DNA of 64,000 bases from Nematopogon swammerdamellus. Lineage: Eukaryota > Arthropoda > Insecta > Lepidoptera > Adelidae. Of this stretch, positions 30,661 through 41,321 are shown piece by piece (the stretch's first letter is position 1; each line of letters starts with the position of its first letter). The position numbers were made by a program, and so were the translations under genes. Location: assembly GCA_946902875.1 (NCBI GenBank), contig OX336348.1, positions 16,393,741 to 16,457,740 of the forward strand, read 5' to 3'. The notes below the pieces were generated by a model. That model made no database searches and was not told where the DNA came from. It saw only the letters and a program-made list of their open reading frames with translations.

Positions 30661-33531
30661 CTAGCTGAGCGCGCGGCTCCGCTCGCGTGAAAATCGTATT
30701 TCAAAGAAGACAGTAAGTGACTATGGGCCAGGCCGAAGGCCGAGCTGCGTTCAGGAAGTCGATAAACCATTTCTAAGAAAGTAAGTAATTAAGGGCGAGG
30801 CCAAAGGTCAAGCTGTGTTAAGGTAAACGATACACCTTCTCAAATGAAGTAAGTAACTAAGGGCGCGCGAGGCTTCAAGTTGAGCTGCATTTTAGAAAGA
30901 AGTTAAACCTTCTCCAAGAAAGTAAGTAACTATGGGCGAGGCCGAAGGCCGAGCTGCGTTCAGGAAGACTACAAACCTTCTCGAATAAAGTAAGAAACTG
31001 AAGGCGAGGCCGAAGGCCGAGCTGCGTTCAGGAAGGCTATAAACCTTCTCGAAGAAAGTAAGTAACAATGGGCGAGGCCGAAGGCCGAGCTGCGTTCAGG
31101 AAGACTATAAACCTTCTCGAAGAAAGTAAGTAACTGTGGGCGAGGCCGAAGGTCGAGCTGCGTTCAGGAAGAACATAAATCTTCTCGAAGAAAGTAAGTA
31201 ACTGAGGGCGAGGCCGAAGGCCGAGCTGCGTTCAGGAAGGCTATAAACCTTCCTGAAGAAAGTAAGTAACTCAGGGCGAAACCGAAAGCCGAGCTACGTT
31301 CAGGAAGACCATAAACCTTCTCGAAGAAAGTAACTGAGGGCGAGGCCGAAGACCGAGCTGCGTTCAGGAAGGCTATAAACCTTTTCGACGAAAAGAAGTA
31401 ACTATGGGCGAGGCCGAAGGCCGAGCTGCGTTCAGGAAAACTATAAACCTTTTTGAAGAAAGTAAGTAACTATGGGCAAGGCCGAAGGCCGAGCTGCGTT
31501 CATGAAGGCTATAAACCTTCTCGAAAAAAGTAAGTTACTGTGGTCTAGGCCGAAGGCCGAGTTGCGGTCAGAAAGACTATAAACCTTCTCGAAGAAAGTA
31601 AGTAACAAAGGGCGAGCCCGAAGGCCGAGCTGCGTTCAGGAAGGCTATAAACCTTCTCGAAGAAAATAAGTAACTATGGGCGAGGCCGAAGGCCGAGCTG
31701 CGTTCAGGAAAACTATAAACCTTTTTGAAGAAAGTAAGTAACTATGGGCAAGGCCGAAGGCCAAGCTGTGTTCAGGAAGGCTATAAACCTTCTCGAAGAA
31801 AGTAAGTGACTGTGGTCGAGGCCGAAGGCCGAGTTGCGGTCAGAAAGACTATAAACCTTCTCGAAGAAAGTAAGTACCAAAGGGCGAGGCTGAAGGCCGA
31901 GCTGCGTTCAGGAAGACCATAAACCTTCTCGTAGAAAGTAAGTAACTGAGGGCGAGGCCGAAGGCCGAGCTGCGTTCAGGAAGGCTATAAACCTTCTCGA
32001 AGAAAGTAAGTAACAATGGGCGAGGCCGAAGGCCGAGCTGCGTTCAGGAAAACTATAAACCTTCTCGAAGAAAGTAAGTAACTATGGGCGAGGCCGAAGG
32101 CCGAGCTGCGTTCAGGAAGACCATAAACCTTCTCGAAGAAAGTAAGTAACTGAGGGCGAGGCCGAAGGCCGAGCTGCGTTCAGTAAGGCTATAAACCTTC
32201 TCGAAGAAAGTAAGTAACTATGGGCGAGGCCGAAGGCCGAGCTGCGTTCAGGAAGACTATAAACCTTCTCGAAGAAAGTAAATAATTATGGGCTAGGCCG
32301 AAGGCCGAGCTTCGTTCAGGAAGACTATAAACCTTCTCGTAGAAAGTAAGTTACTAAGGGCAAGGCCGAAGGCCGAGCTGCGTTTAGGTAAACCAGTATA
32401 GCCAGCAATCCAGGGAAGTCTCCGGTAAGGCACCTACCATCTCGGAGTTGATATTGGATGGTCGGAGCATGCGCTTTGGCCCCTCCGACATAGCCACCCA
32501 TACGGGATTACATAAAAAAAAACGATAAAAATAAAGTAATTAACGAACGGCAAGGCTTCAGGCTAAGCTGCATTCTGGAATACAATAAACCTTCTCGAAG
32601 AAAGAACGTATTACTAAGGGCAAGGCCACTGTCACCATGCACCCCAAATTCCCTTCCTCCCTAAAATGTGAAAAACCAAAAACCCTAAAACACGTCATCA
32701 TTTATTTCTTATATGCGTAGCTATAATTATGATGTTCAAGGTCCTACCTTTAAAAAACCCATACTCCCATACAAACTGTCACCCCACATTTCCATCCCTT
32801 AAAATTTTAAAATCCAAAAACCCTGAAACACGCATAATTGATTTATGATGAGTAGCTAGAATTATGATTTTCAAGTTCCTACCTATAAAAAAACTGATAC
32901 TCCTATACAATTTGTAACCCCCTGTTTACCCCCCCCCCCCCCCCCCCCCCCCCCTTAAAATGTGAAATACTAAAAACCCTGAAACACGTCATTATTTATT
33001 TATGATGAGTAGCTATAATTATGATTTTCAAGTTCCTACCTATAAAAAAACGAATACTCCCATACAAACTTCCACCCTCCATTTCATTAAATTATCCTTC
33101 CTTCCCCTCTCCCCGCGGGCATCTCCCCCCCTACCTCAACCCGCCTCTTCAAAGCCACCCCCATTATGGTGAAATTATTTAAAATCATTTAAAATCCTAA
33201 ATCTAATTTTGAAATCATCCCCTATTATAATTTAAGGGTTGATTAAACAAAAACGCTGAAACACGTAATTCTTTATTTCATACCAAAAGCCTAAATATGA
33301 ATTGTCATATCCCTAACTTGAGAAATGATAGGTTCCCCATACAAACTTTCATCCCCTATTTCACCTCCTTAAGGGTTGTTTTTTGAGACAAAAGGTAGCA
33401 TATGTCCTTCCTCAGTATGCAATTCATCTCCGTGCAATATTTTATCGAAATCTGTTCAGCGGTTTAGGCGTGAAAAGGTAACAGACAGACAGACAACAGA
33501 GTTACTTTCGAATTTATAATATTAGTATGGA
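30661..33531 (-). mobile_element. Helitron-like element, family A, copy 3 (A3)
   Basis: Reverse copy: CTAG of the 3' end at 30661-30664, 5' TCCATACTAATATTATAA ending at 33531. The flanks, A at 30660 and T at 33532, fit insertion into AT. It contains the array (30690-32397), the SINE-derived module (about 32395-32520), a C-run (about 32929-32954, the G-run of the family) and the CTGTCTGT region. Uninterrupted by other elements. Confidence 0.85.
30690..32397 (-). repeat. 68-bp tandem array in Helitron A3 (about 25 units)
   Basis: Units read CGAGGCCGAAGGCCGAGC on plus, the reverse complement of the A1, A2 and A4 units. A diverged unit near 30880 (GCGCGCGAGGCTTCAAG) corresponds to the diverged penultimate units of A1 and A2. 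Confidence 0.93.
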
Positions 33532-33959
33532 TTATTAGATACAGTACTATGCTAAAATAAATTGGTATTAAATGTCCATGTACCTAGTGTAAGCATATGT
33601 AGTGTAGGTACATTAAATATACCTAATACCAGGCCTTCGTCACTCGCTCAAGGTCGCGCGTTAAATGCCTACCGCTTGGCGTACCGGTTAATGTACAAGT
33701 AACAGTGGGCTGCGGCTATCCAGCCAGAGCGAGCGTGCGCCACCGCGCATCTACTACGTTTCGTTTCGAATTTAGAAATGTCGAAATCACGTCATTATTG
33801 GGCTGCATTTTGATTTATTTCTAGTACCTAATTTATTTATTCATATTAGTAGGAGGTCATAGATTTAAAATAATATTATCATATTGCCAATAACATTAGT
33901 TTTATATGACGCCGAACAGCATGGTATGTAGGTACGTATGGCCTAATTCGTATAAGGAT
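33532..33959. other. Stretch without recognised features
   Basis: Unique-looking AT-rich sequence; no ORF, repeat or RNA gene was identified. Confidence 0.5.
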
Positions 33960-34362
33960 AGAATATTTTTTTTTATGTTATGGGTGCCTGTATCCGCGGG
34001 GACAAAGCGCATGCTCCGACCAGCCAATATCCCTTCCAAGAAGGTAGGTGCCATACCGGAGACTTCCCTGGATTGCTGGCTATACTGGACTAGAGGAGAA
34101 CACAGCCGAGGCTGTTATGCGGCCATATTACATCCAGTACGGTGGTACCAACCCAGTCGGCTACAATTTGAGCCTACCGCCTAGTAAGGGGCTAGGGAAG
34201 GGACCTACAGTTTTACACCGGTTCCGAACGGTGAAGCAGCAGGTGTAGGTATGCACGTAAATTTTTTCGTCAGAAAAAACTCATTGGTACACGCCGACCG
34301 GATTCGAACCTCGAACCTCTCGCATGAGAAGCCGATGCCCAAACCACTAGGCCACCCGCCGT
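33960..34362 (-). mobile_element. tRNA-derived SINE
   Basis: The minus strand starts with a tRNA-like head (34287-34362) with good A and B boxes, followed by a body that contains a second T-arm-like hairpin (about 34218-34235: CACCG stem, TTCGGAA loop) and CTGTAGGTCCCTTCCCT. Its tail matches the module captured by family-A Helitrons, ending in an A-run (T-run at 33967 on plus). The body is shared with repeat R1, which has a 5S-like cassette instead of this head. Confidence 0.75.
34287..34362 (-). promoter_or_regulatory. RNA polymerase III internal promoter (A and B boxes) of the SINE
   Basis: On minus, the A box TGGCCTAGTGG (34344-34354) fits TRGYNNARNNG and the B box GGTTCGAATCC (34300-34310) fits GGTTCGANTCC exactly. 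The head looks like a tRNA but lacks a well-paired acceptor stem and continues into the SINE body, so it is not called as a tRNA gene. Confidence 0.75.
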
Positions 34363-35199
34363 TTAAATAGAACATTCATTCGTTCTGTCTCAATGTGGGT
34401 TTTTATACAATAAAAAACACCAATAAAACAATAGGTAAATACATTGTAGTAGATCATTAAAATTGACCAAACAAAACTATCACTGGAAGGTTGCACGCTT
34501 CCATGTGAGAAACTAATTGTGACGCTAACGCATGCATGAATTTGTTCGCATGAATTTGCCGTAGCTAAATATCGTATCGTTGGTAGCTAGAACGATAAAA
34601 GTTGGTAGGTATCATCTTCATTTTATTCCTCACAATAAGACAGCCCAAAGACACAACCCTTACACGCGCTGAACGACGCGCTTTCGATATAGAGTTACGC
34701 GACAGAAAGAGAAGCGAAATGTAGGTGGTTATCGTGCTTAGGCATACAGCTCTGTGCGAGTCAATTTGTACTTTATCGCGTCGTCGCAGAGTAGATTTTT
34801 CGTTGTGAGTGTTTGTACAGAGAAGATTCTGTACGGAGTACTCTTTTCTATTCTATGCTAATACCTACAATATTTTCGGATGCAAGTTACCCTTCAGCTA
34901 AGCGGGATATTGTGGAAGAGAAGAACCGCCGATTGCGGAAAAGTAGGTATTCCAAATTTTCTGGGTGCAGTTTTAGCCCTAGACTCGATTAGTTGCCGGA
35001 AACCTACGTCTTTGGAAATGGTGGTGCCCAGGAGGTCCAGATGCTTCCAGACAGGTATGACGCTGACTTAGAAACTGGCTTGGAAAGCAAATGGACCTTC
35101 AAATCGACCTTCGCAGATAATGCGCAGCACTGAGCCTTGCTGACGTTGAAGGCGCGGGCGTAGATTCAGGGGGCAACATATCATTGTTATGCATACGAG
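34363..35199. other. Intergenic stretch with traces of LINE sequence
   Basis: Mostly unrecognised. At 34889, GTTACCCTTCAGCTAAGCGG resembles 35223 (GTTACCCTTCAACTAGGC), so a second decayed copy of the LINE relic described next may start here. Short frames show no domain. Confidence 0.4.
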
Positions 35200-35965
35200 A
35201 GTACGGAACACGGGTTCTACACCAGTTACCCTTCAACTAGGCAGGATGTGGATGAGAAGAGGCAAAGACTTGTGTCTGAACTTGAGCAAACACTCGGCTC
35301 TATTGGCGAATGGGCCGTAGAAAGTTGGTCAAGTTCAAAACCTACAAGATACAAGTTTGCTCGTTCAATGGGAAGAGAGCGGCGTTCACACCAGCTCCTT
35401 CCTACCAAGGCAGGTCACTTAAAGAACCTTCCATAAAATATAATGCCATTGGGTCGAAACCATAATTTTATTTTAAATAGGTCCTGAGGTTGGGTCGAAA
35501 CCTTCCGAGATCAATTTTGCGACCACCTCGGGGTCCTCCGAGTCGAATTTTCGCACGATCTAAACTTCCGGCGTGACATCGAGGGCAAGGCCGTATAAAT
35601 CGCAGATTCGGTCCTGCTTGGAGTACTGCTCGCACCTATGGGATGGCTCAGTCAAATACCAGCTAGCGCCTCTGGACTCGATCCAGCGTCGAGCCGTGCG
35701 AATAGTAGGTGACTCCCAAATGTCCCGCGATCTAAAACCACTGCAACTCCGTAGGGATACATAGCTAAATCAGAGCCTGTTGAAATACAAACAGAGAGAA
35801 ATATTTTCCCCCAAGTACAGTCTCGGGTCCTTCAACCTGGGCACCTGTCAGGCCGGCATGGCATTCATAGCCTCCGCATGCTACCGAATGTCCATGGGCG
35901 TCGCTAGACACCTTATGGGTGGCTCGGCGCCACATGTCGCGCTTCCTATAAAAATAATATAAGTA
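35200..35965 (+). pseudogene. Decayed LINE reverse transcriptase (CR1/jockey-like)
   Basis: Pieces in order: DEKRQRLVSELEQTLGSIGE (35248 frame; RT thumb pattern RxRLVxxIExxLxxIxxW), then after frame breaks RPYKSQIRSCLEYCSHLWDG and LDSIQRRAVRIVGD (35573-35764; pattern YKAQVR...EYCSHLW.G......LD..QRRA.RI.GD), then weak C-terminal sequence to about 35965. The catalytic domain is missing and several stops intervene. Confidence 0.65.
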
Positions 35966-36315
35966 GCTTTGGCCTCGCCTTAGTGGCTTACCTGCTTCGA
36001 GTGAGTACCTACATCAACTATGTACACGAACCTGAAACCTCCCTCGGTCTTCGGCCTTGAACTGATTGGTTTATTTACTTCCCGAATCCGCTTCACCCCA
36101 GCCAGATATGTTTACTTACATAGAGAAAGAAAATCGTGTACTTACACAGCTCAGTCTTCGGTCTTGCTCTGACTGACTTTTCATTTTACTTCAAGACTCA
36201 ACTATACATAATTTGTTTATAGATGTAGGTACTCACTCATGCGCTATTTTTGCAGAAAACTTTAGTTTCAAATACATATGACGACAAATAAACGGATGGA
36301 TAGTATCAATTTTGT
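35966..36315. other. Stretch without a gene
   Basis: It contains poorly conserved remnants resembling the 68-bp unit (TTTGGCCTCGCCTTAGTGGCTTACC at about 35968, CGGTCTTCGGCCTTG at about 36045), suggesting a very old array fragment. Nothing else was recognised. Confidence 0.35.
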
Positions 36316-36640
36316 ACCGTGTGGGGCCGGTACTTTAAAAGAATAGCCCCACTGCATCTCTCCCCGTGTATGTCGTAAAAGGCGACTAAGGTATAGTCGA
36401 AGGTATATGACTCCCTTCTTATATTACTAGGTGGTAGGGTTTAACCCGCCCGTATTGGTACCACCGCACTGAATGAAAGGTCGGTCGAAACGGCTATGTA
36501 AATAGTTTGTGTTTCCCGTCCAGTTCAGTGTAGCCGGCACGACCGAAGGGAAGCACTGACTTGGCACCAAGTTCACCCGGTGTTATGGGCTGACATCACG
36601 GTTGTTGTAGGTGATGTGTCAGATTCCATAAAAAAAATCA
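36316..36640 (+). mobile_element. SINE-like repeat R, short form (R3)
   Basis: Opposite orientation to R1 and R2. It starts GTACCGTGTGGGGCCGGTAC and ends ATTCCATAAAAAAA (A-tail). Like R2 it lacks the 5S-like cassette: GGCGACTAAGG is followed by a short linker and ACTCCCTTCTTATATTACTA. Confidence 0.7.
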
Positions 36641-37367
36641 ATATACGAGTTACATATTATAACATTTAAAGTATGCAAACAGTTTTTAAAAAAGCCTAAA
36701 ATAAAAAAATCAGTTATAAAAAACTAAAACCCGACTACGAAAAAGCTAATTATGAACATCGTTTAAATAAAAATAATATTAGGTTTAAAAAACTAAAACC
36801 CGACTACGAAAAAGAAAATTATGAAAATCGTTTAACTAAAAATAACAAAATAATGTTTTCCATATAATTTATCAGATACAGCAATTATCTTTTTATATTG
36901 ATTTTACCTTAGCACTAACTCTATAAATATTGATAAATTTATTATTTTTAACGTTCTAAATATAGAGCCGTGGTCGGGCGTTCTTCGTTCAACAAGACAA
37001 GTGAGGCCGTCGTCGTGCATTATTAGAGCGAGGAACTTAGGACGACCATCGCCATTGTGTCATACTGGCATCGGACGGAAGTCGGAACCCCTTTACGGAC
37101 GCTATAATTTTTGTAAGATCAGTCAGAGCCAATCTAAAATTATTATAAGTAGATACATAGGTACATACCGAACGTCAACGGCTATAATGCACAACGACGA
37201 TCTCACTTGTCTTGTTGAACGAAGAACGCCCGACCACGGCTCTATATTTAGAACGTTAAAAATAATAAATTTATCAAAATTTATAGAGTTAGTGCTAAGG
37301 TAAAATCAATATAAAAAGATAATTGCTGTATCTGATAAATTATATGGAAAACATTATTTTGTTATAT

Positions 37368-37597
37368 GGGTTTTTAAATTACCGTGGTTGTTAGACATTA
37401 TTTTAAATCAATCAGCTTTACTCACGGTTTCACTACGAGCTATGTGGCTCGACGTTTCGGGCCAAGCGTATGGCCCATCTTCATGGAGCACTCTGCCTTG
37501 TGCGACGGTTGGCAGAGAACTGTCACATCTTCGTCCGTCGTTGACGAAGATTGTAGCCGTGGCCAGTGCGGGTAGTTTCCGTAGACGAGGGTTCAGG
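37368..37597 (-). repeat. Penelope 3' pseudo-LTR
   Basis: About 230 bp, essentially identical to 40006-40235 (offset 2638). It includes the last 25 codons and stop of the ORF, the hammerhead-like motif and a truncated repeat of the ORF start (ATG and MSNNHGNLK codons), as expected for a partial tandem of the element. Confidence 0.9.
37444..37491 (-). ncRNA. Hammerhead-ribozyme-like motif, 3' pseudo-LTR
   Basis: On minus: GTGCTC, CCA-like linker, TGAAGA, T, stem GGGCCA/TGGCCC closed by TACGCT, GAAAC, GTC, then GAGCCAC, which pairs back to GTGCTC with a one-base bulge. This is the type I hammerhead order (stem I, CUGANGA, stem II, GAAA, stem III, cleavage after GUC). Deviations: the first core base C is A, and an extra U sits before stem II. 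Stem III is only the self-complementary ACGT, which would favour dimers. Penelope elements are known to carry hammerheads in these repeats. Confidence 0.5.
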
Positions 37598-40036
37598 TGC
37601 GTTCCGGATCTCGGCGGAGAGACAGAAGGCGCTGATGGTGTCCACTTCCGGCTGGTCGTGTCCGTCGTGTCTTCTTCTCTTGAGCGGCGCTATGACTGGG
37701 TTCCACATCGGCGACAACTTGAAGGCGTCCTCCCGGTTGAAGTTGTCGTGCTTCTTGATTTCGATGGACTCACGGACGAGACGTGGGACGTGTCGTGTTT
37801 CGGTCGCAAGAATTTTGACCTGATCGAACCTAATCCAGTGGTTCGCTCCGGAGTCCATGTGATCGCACACTGCCGATTTGTTGGAGTCCAGTTGTCTCGC
37901 CGCTCGTATGTGCTCCGAGACCCGCGTCGCTACGCTCCTCTTCGTCTGCCCGATGTATGACTTTCCACAGCTACATGGGATTTGGTACACGCCGGCAGAC
38001 TGGAGAGGCAACTTATCCTTTACCGAACGTAGCATCTGGGATACTTTTTTGTAGGGAGTAAAGACAGTGCCAATGCTGAGTTTCTTCAGTCTCCTCCCTA
38101 TTTTATCCGTCAGTCCACGGACGTACGGTAAAAATGCTCTTTGTCTGTCGGCGCGTTGCACGGGTTGATATGTCTTTTCGTGAGGCATCAGTGCTTTTCT
38201 GCTGTAACCGTTTTGTTTTAGTGCGCTCGTGATCGTCTTTCTTTCGCTGTCGATGCTGTTATCATCACAGATGCGTTCTGCTCTCTGTACCAGGGCCCTC
38301 GCCACCGAATGTATCTGCGCGGGAGCGTGGTGTGAGGTGGCATGGAGGTACCTATTCGTGTGGGTGGGCTTCCGGTACACTGTGTGACCCAGCGATCCAT
38401 CCGGCCGACGAGTCACAAACACATCCAAGAATGCTAGACCTTTGTCACTTTCGAGCTCCATGGTGTAGCTTATACTTGTGTGAGCAGCGTTTATGTGGTC
38501 TAGAAATTCCTGTAGGGCCCGTCGTCCATGTGTCCATATCGCAAAAATGTCATCTACGTACCTCAACCATACCGTGGGGGTGACTGTGGCCATTGCTAAG
38601 GTGCGCTCTTCCAGATGTTCCATGAATAGGTTGGCAACGACCGGGGCCACTGGGGAGCCCATGGCCACCCCATCGGCTTGTACGTAGTAGTCGCCGTCCC
38701 ACAGGAAGTAGTTCGACGTCAAGCAGTGCTGTAACATATTCACATACTCTATACTTATGTCATTTTCATGCAGTTTGTTCTTGATGACATCAACTGAGTC
38801 GCGTATAGGTACGTTCGTGTAGAGCGATTCCACGTCGAAACTGACCAGAATATCCGTCGGCGATACTTTCATGTTGGACAGCATTTCTACGAAATGGTAG
38901 GAGTCTTTCACAAAAGACGACGTCTTGCCCACTAACGGTTGTAGCACTGATGTCACATGTTTCGCTAGGTGGTACGTGGGGGAGTTTATTTGGCTCACTA
39001 TTGGCCGTAGCGGCGTGCCTGTCTTGTGTATTTTTGGGAGGCCATAAAAACGTGGAGGCTGCGGATTGACCTCCCGCAAACTTTTCCGGACTTCGGCAGG
39101 TATGGGTGAGTCTGCACTGTGGATTAGTTTGGCGGTTTCTCTGACGACTTTTGGGGTAAGTGAGTGTGCGATTTTTCGGTAGCTGTCTGTCTCCAACATG
39201 CTCCTCACCTTGTCCTTGTAGTCGTCAGTGCCCATCACTACTGTAGCATTCCCTTTGTCGGCGTGTAGAACCACCATACTGTCGTCCTCGCGGAGCTCAC
39301 GAAGGGCCCGACGCTCTTGCTGCGTTATGTTAGGTAGCGGGATTTTGGCACGTCGCAGCATCACCGCTACGTCCTGGCGCAGTTTGTCGGCTTCCTCCTG
39401 AGGCACCTTGTTGGATATAATACTATTTTCCACCGCACAAATGATATTTTCACTCGGAATAACACTCGGCGACGGAGCGTAATTTAGGCCTTTCTCGAGA
39501 ACTGACATTTGCGCAGGTGACAGCTCGCTAGCTGTCAAGTTGATAACCGCATTACGGCATGCCGTATTTGTCGCGACAGCAGCGCGTTGCGGTGTTAGAG
39601 CGGACGTGAATCGCGCGAACTTCACATTATGTCGTCTCTCGATCAATCGTGCGTGTGCCTCAGACTTCGCGTGCGAGATGTTGTCAATTTTCTCCCACAT
39701 ATCCTTTCCTAGCACTACTGCTAATTTTAAATGTAATTGAAGCAGTTCTTTAGACATCTCATCGTACATGTACCAATTATTCCGTATGATCCGTCGTAGT
39801 AGGCGTATGCTCGCTCCGTGCAGAATAGACTCGGCGCCGGCGATGTCCGGTCGTTTCTTGATGCGCGCGCACTTGGGTATAACACCTGCATCGCGGCACT
39901 TCGTAAGAAATGCTATCGCGGCCGTGATTTTACGCCGATCGCACCGTAGCCTACTAAATCTTTGCACGTCACTGTAAGTTCCCTCGCTGTAGAGGTTACT
40001 TATATGGGTTTTTAAATTACCGTGGTTGTTAGACAT
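37523..40036 (-). CDS. Penelope reverse transcriptase with GIY-YIG endonuclease, 837 aa
   Basis: An intact ORF from the ATG at 40036 (MSNNHGNLK, inside the 5' pseudo-LTR) to a stop in the 3' pseudo-LTR. Domains by residue: about 1-240 N-terminal region; DKGNATVV 260-267; RFYGLPKIHK 329-338 (Penelope hallmark); PLRPIVS 342-348; motif A FDVESLYTNVP 400-410 with catalytic Asp; motif B GVAMGSPVAPVVANLFM 456-472; motif C YVDD 493-496 with both Asp; FLDV 536-539; GIY-YIG nuclease from GVYQIPC 682-688 and SYIGQT 693-698, with conserved Arg near 705, His 709 and a Glu in RESIEI near 756. All expected catalytic residues seem present. Length is typical. It copies its own RNA into DNA at nicked chromosomal sites. 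Confidence 0.93.
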   Translation of the reverse strand: MSNNHGNLKTHISNLYSEGTYSDVQRFSRLRCDRRKITAAIAFLTKCRDAGVIPKCARIKKRPDIAGAESILHGASIRLLRRIIRNNWYMYDEMSKELLQLHLKLAVVLGKDMWEKIDNISHAKSEAHARLIERRHNVKFARFTSALTPQRAAVATNTACRNAVINLTASELSPAQMSVLEKGLNYAPSPSVIPSENIICAVENSIISNKVPQEEADKLRQDVAVMLRRAKIPLPNITQQERRALRELREDDSMVVLHADKGNATVVMGTDDYKDKVRSMLETDSYRKIAHSLTPKVVRETAKLIHSADSPIPAEVRKSLREVNPQPPRFYGLPKIHKTGTPLRPIVSQINSPTYHLAKHVTSVLQPLVGKTSSFVKDSYHFVEMLSNMKVSPTDILVSFDVESLYTNVPIRDSVDVIKNKLHENDISIEYVNMLQHCLTSNYFLWDGDYYVQADGVAMGSPVAPVVANLFMEHLEERTLAMATVTPTVWLRYVDDIFAIWTHGRRALQEFLDHINAAHTSISYTMELESDKGLAFLDVFVTRRPDGSLGHTVYRKPTHTNRYLHATSHHAPAQIHSVARALVQRAERICDDNSIDSERKTITSALKQNGYSRKALMPHEKTYQPVQRADRQRAFLPYVRGLTDKIGRRLKKLSIGTVFTPYKKVSQMLRSVKDKLPLQSAGVYQIPCSCGKSYIGQTKRSVATRVSEHIRAARQLDSNKSAVCDHMDSGANHWIRFDQVKILATETRHVPRLVRESIEIKKHDNFNREDAFKLSPMWNPVIAPLKRRRHDGHDQPEVDTISAFCLSAEIRNAPEPSSTETTRTGHGYNLRQRRTKM

Positions 40037-40240
40037 TATTTTAAATCAATCAGCTTTACTCACGGTTTCACTACGAGCTATGTGGCTCGACGTTTCGGGC
40101 CAAGCGTATGGCCCATCTTCATGGAGCACTCTGCCTTGTGCGACGGTTGGCAGAGAACTGTCACATCTTCGTCCGTCGTTGACGAAGATTGTAGCCGTGG
40201 CCAGTGCGGGTAGTTTCCGTAGACGAGGGTTCAGGCGGTT
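40000..40240 (-). repeat. Penelope 5' pseudo-LTR
   Basis: Matches 37362-37597 from TTATATGGG to GTTCAGG (40235); 40236-40240 (CGGTT) precedes the target duplication. It holds a second hammerhead-like motif upstream of the ORF start at 40036 and also encodes the ORF's C-terminal end ahead of the start, showing a partial-tandem origin. Confidence 0.88.
40082..40129 (-). ncRNA. Hammerhead-ribozyme-like motif, 5' pseudo-LTR
   Basis: Identical to the motif at 37444-37491, including the same two core deviations. It lies about 50 bases upstream of the ORF start on the minus strand, where self-cleavage would define an RNA 5' end. Confidence 0.5.
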
Positions 40241-40313
40241 ATTTTGTTATATTTTTTAGTTAAACGATTTTCATAATTTGATTTTACGTAGTCGGGTTTT
40301 AGTTTTTTATAAC

Positions 40314-41321
40314 AATTTTTTTTTTATTTAAACGATTTTTTTAAAGTAAACTGAATAATCTACGCGTACAGCAAAACACTAAAATTCCTATTTTAACTTG
40401 TTTACGCAATAAGCTTACTAGCAATTTGCTAGCAAACCTCGCCACTGCAAAGTCACGCCCCCCATCGTATTTGTGCGGAACCTTTGGTTTGCGGGTTGGA
40501 CTGTACTTGGTCTGTGTTTTTTTTTAATGTTAGTAACCTATTGACTTTATTTCTAGTAGACACTACTAAAGCTAAAATTTAGTTATTCCTGTCATTGTTG
40601 TCATTTTGAGAAAGAAAGACAGGAGTGTACGAATTATTTAAGAATCTTAATTTTTAGAACACAAATTTTAGGTGATTTTAGTTGCAGGTGATATAAGACA
40701 CGTCTGAACTCGACAAAAATTGACAAATGCGCATTAAATTTTTATAAAATAATTCACTCGTCGTCCATAGGTTTTATTTCACAAATAAACGAAAAAAATT
40801 GCAATAAATGTTTTAATAAAGAATTTAATAATAACAAGTAAAAAGCCACCTCCATAGTTTTGAGCCGTTGCGGCAATTTATCGATCGACGCGCGAGCGCG
40901 ACATTCGCTTGTTTTGGAACACGCAAATGTTCTCGCACCGCGGTGTCTCGTTTTAATAATAGTTGAAGTTCACCTGCTGCGCTAGTTGCGCTACTAGCAG
41001 CGGCGCCACGTGGCCGCGCGCGCGGGGTGCCCCACCGTGGGCGGAGTCTCTTCCCTTCCCCTCGCATTCTCTACCCCTGTTTCACCCCCTCGAATGCCAA
41101 CTGCGGCCAATATGACAGGGCCTTAAGACGCGAAACGAATTTTCCTATATACTAGCGCTCGACGGTTGCCACTCCCGTCTGTATGTTCGGTGACTTTGAA
41201 AGACAGTACAGCAGATACGGTAAGGCGATGCCCAGATAGCTCCTCTACCACTACATATGTCGCCTGTATGTCCTCTTTGCAGTATTCATTGCTGACATAG
41301 TGTTTTATTTTTGTTTTTAAA
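40314..41321. other. Stretch without a recognised gene
   Basis: AT-rich at first, then a GC-rich part (40860-41060) with a minus-strand frame of 80 codons (40825-41067) that has no recognisable domain. Unassigned. Confidence 0.45.

Larger units (their letters stand above)
37368..40240 (-). mobile_element. Penelope-like element, apparently full length
   Basis: The element is bounded by the 12-bp direct repeat ATTTTGTTATAT (37356-37367 and 40241-40252), a target duplication that can be verified because the host foldback's other arm shows the uninterrupted sequence. It has direct terminal repeats (pseudo-LTRs, 37368-37597 and about 40000-40240) and one intact ORF with an RT and a GIY-YIG nuclease. 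No frame damage was seen, so it may have moved recently. Penelope elements use the GIY-YIG nuclease to nick the target and prime reverse transcription. Confidence 0.9.
36713..40313. mobile_element. Foldback element split by the Penelope-like element
   Basis: Outer ends are inverted repeats: GTTATAAAAAACTAAAACCC from 36713 and its complement ending at 40313. The left arm (to about 37003) and right arm (37202-37367 continuing at 40241) are long reverse complements, for example GAGCCGTGGTCGGGCG (36966) against CGCCCGACCACGGCTC (37228). The left end has a tandem duplication of about 65 bp. Without the Penelope insertion the element is about 728 bp. The ACCCGACTACG tip resembles the foldback at 16912. 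Confidence 0.75.

Noticed and set aside
34287..34362. tRNA gene
   Set aside because: A and B boxes are good, but acceptor-stem pairing is poor and the sequence continues into a SINE body shared with other repeats.
37388..37960. 190-codon plus-strand frame
   Set aside because: Antisense to the Penelope ORF and its pseudo-LTR; no domain recognised.
40825..41067. 80-codon Arg/Ala-rich minus frame
   Set aside because: Lies in a GC-rich patch where stops are rare; no recognisable domain.
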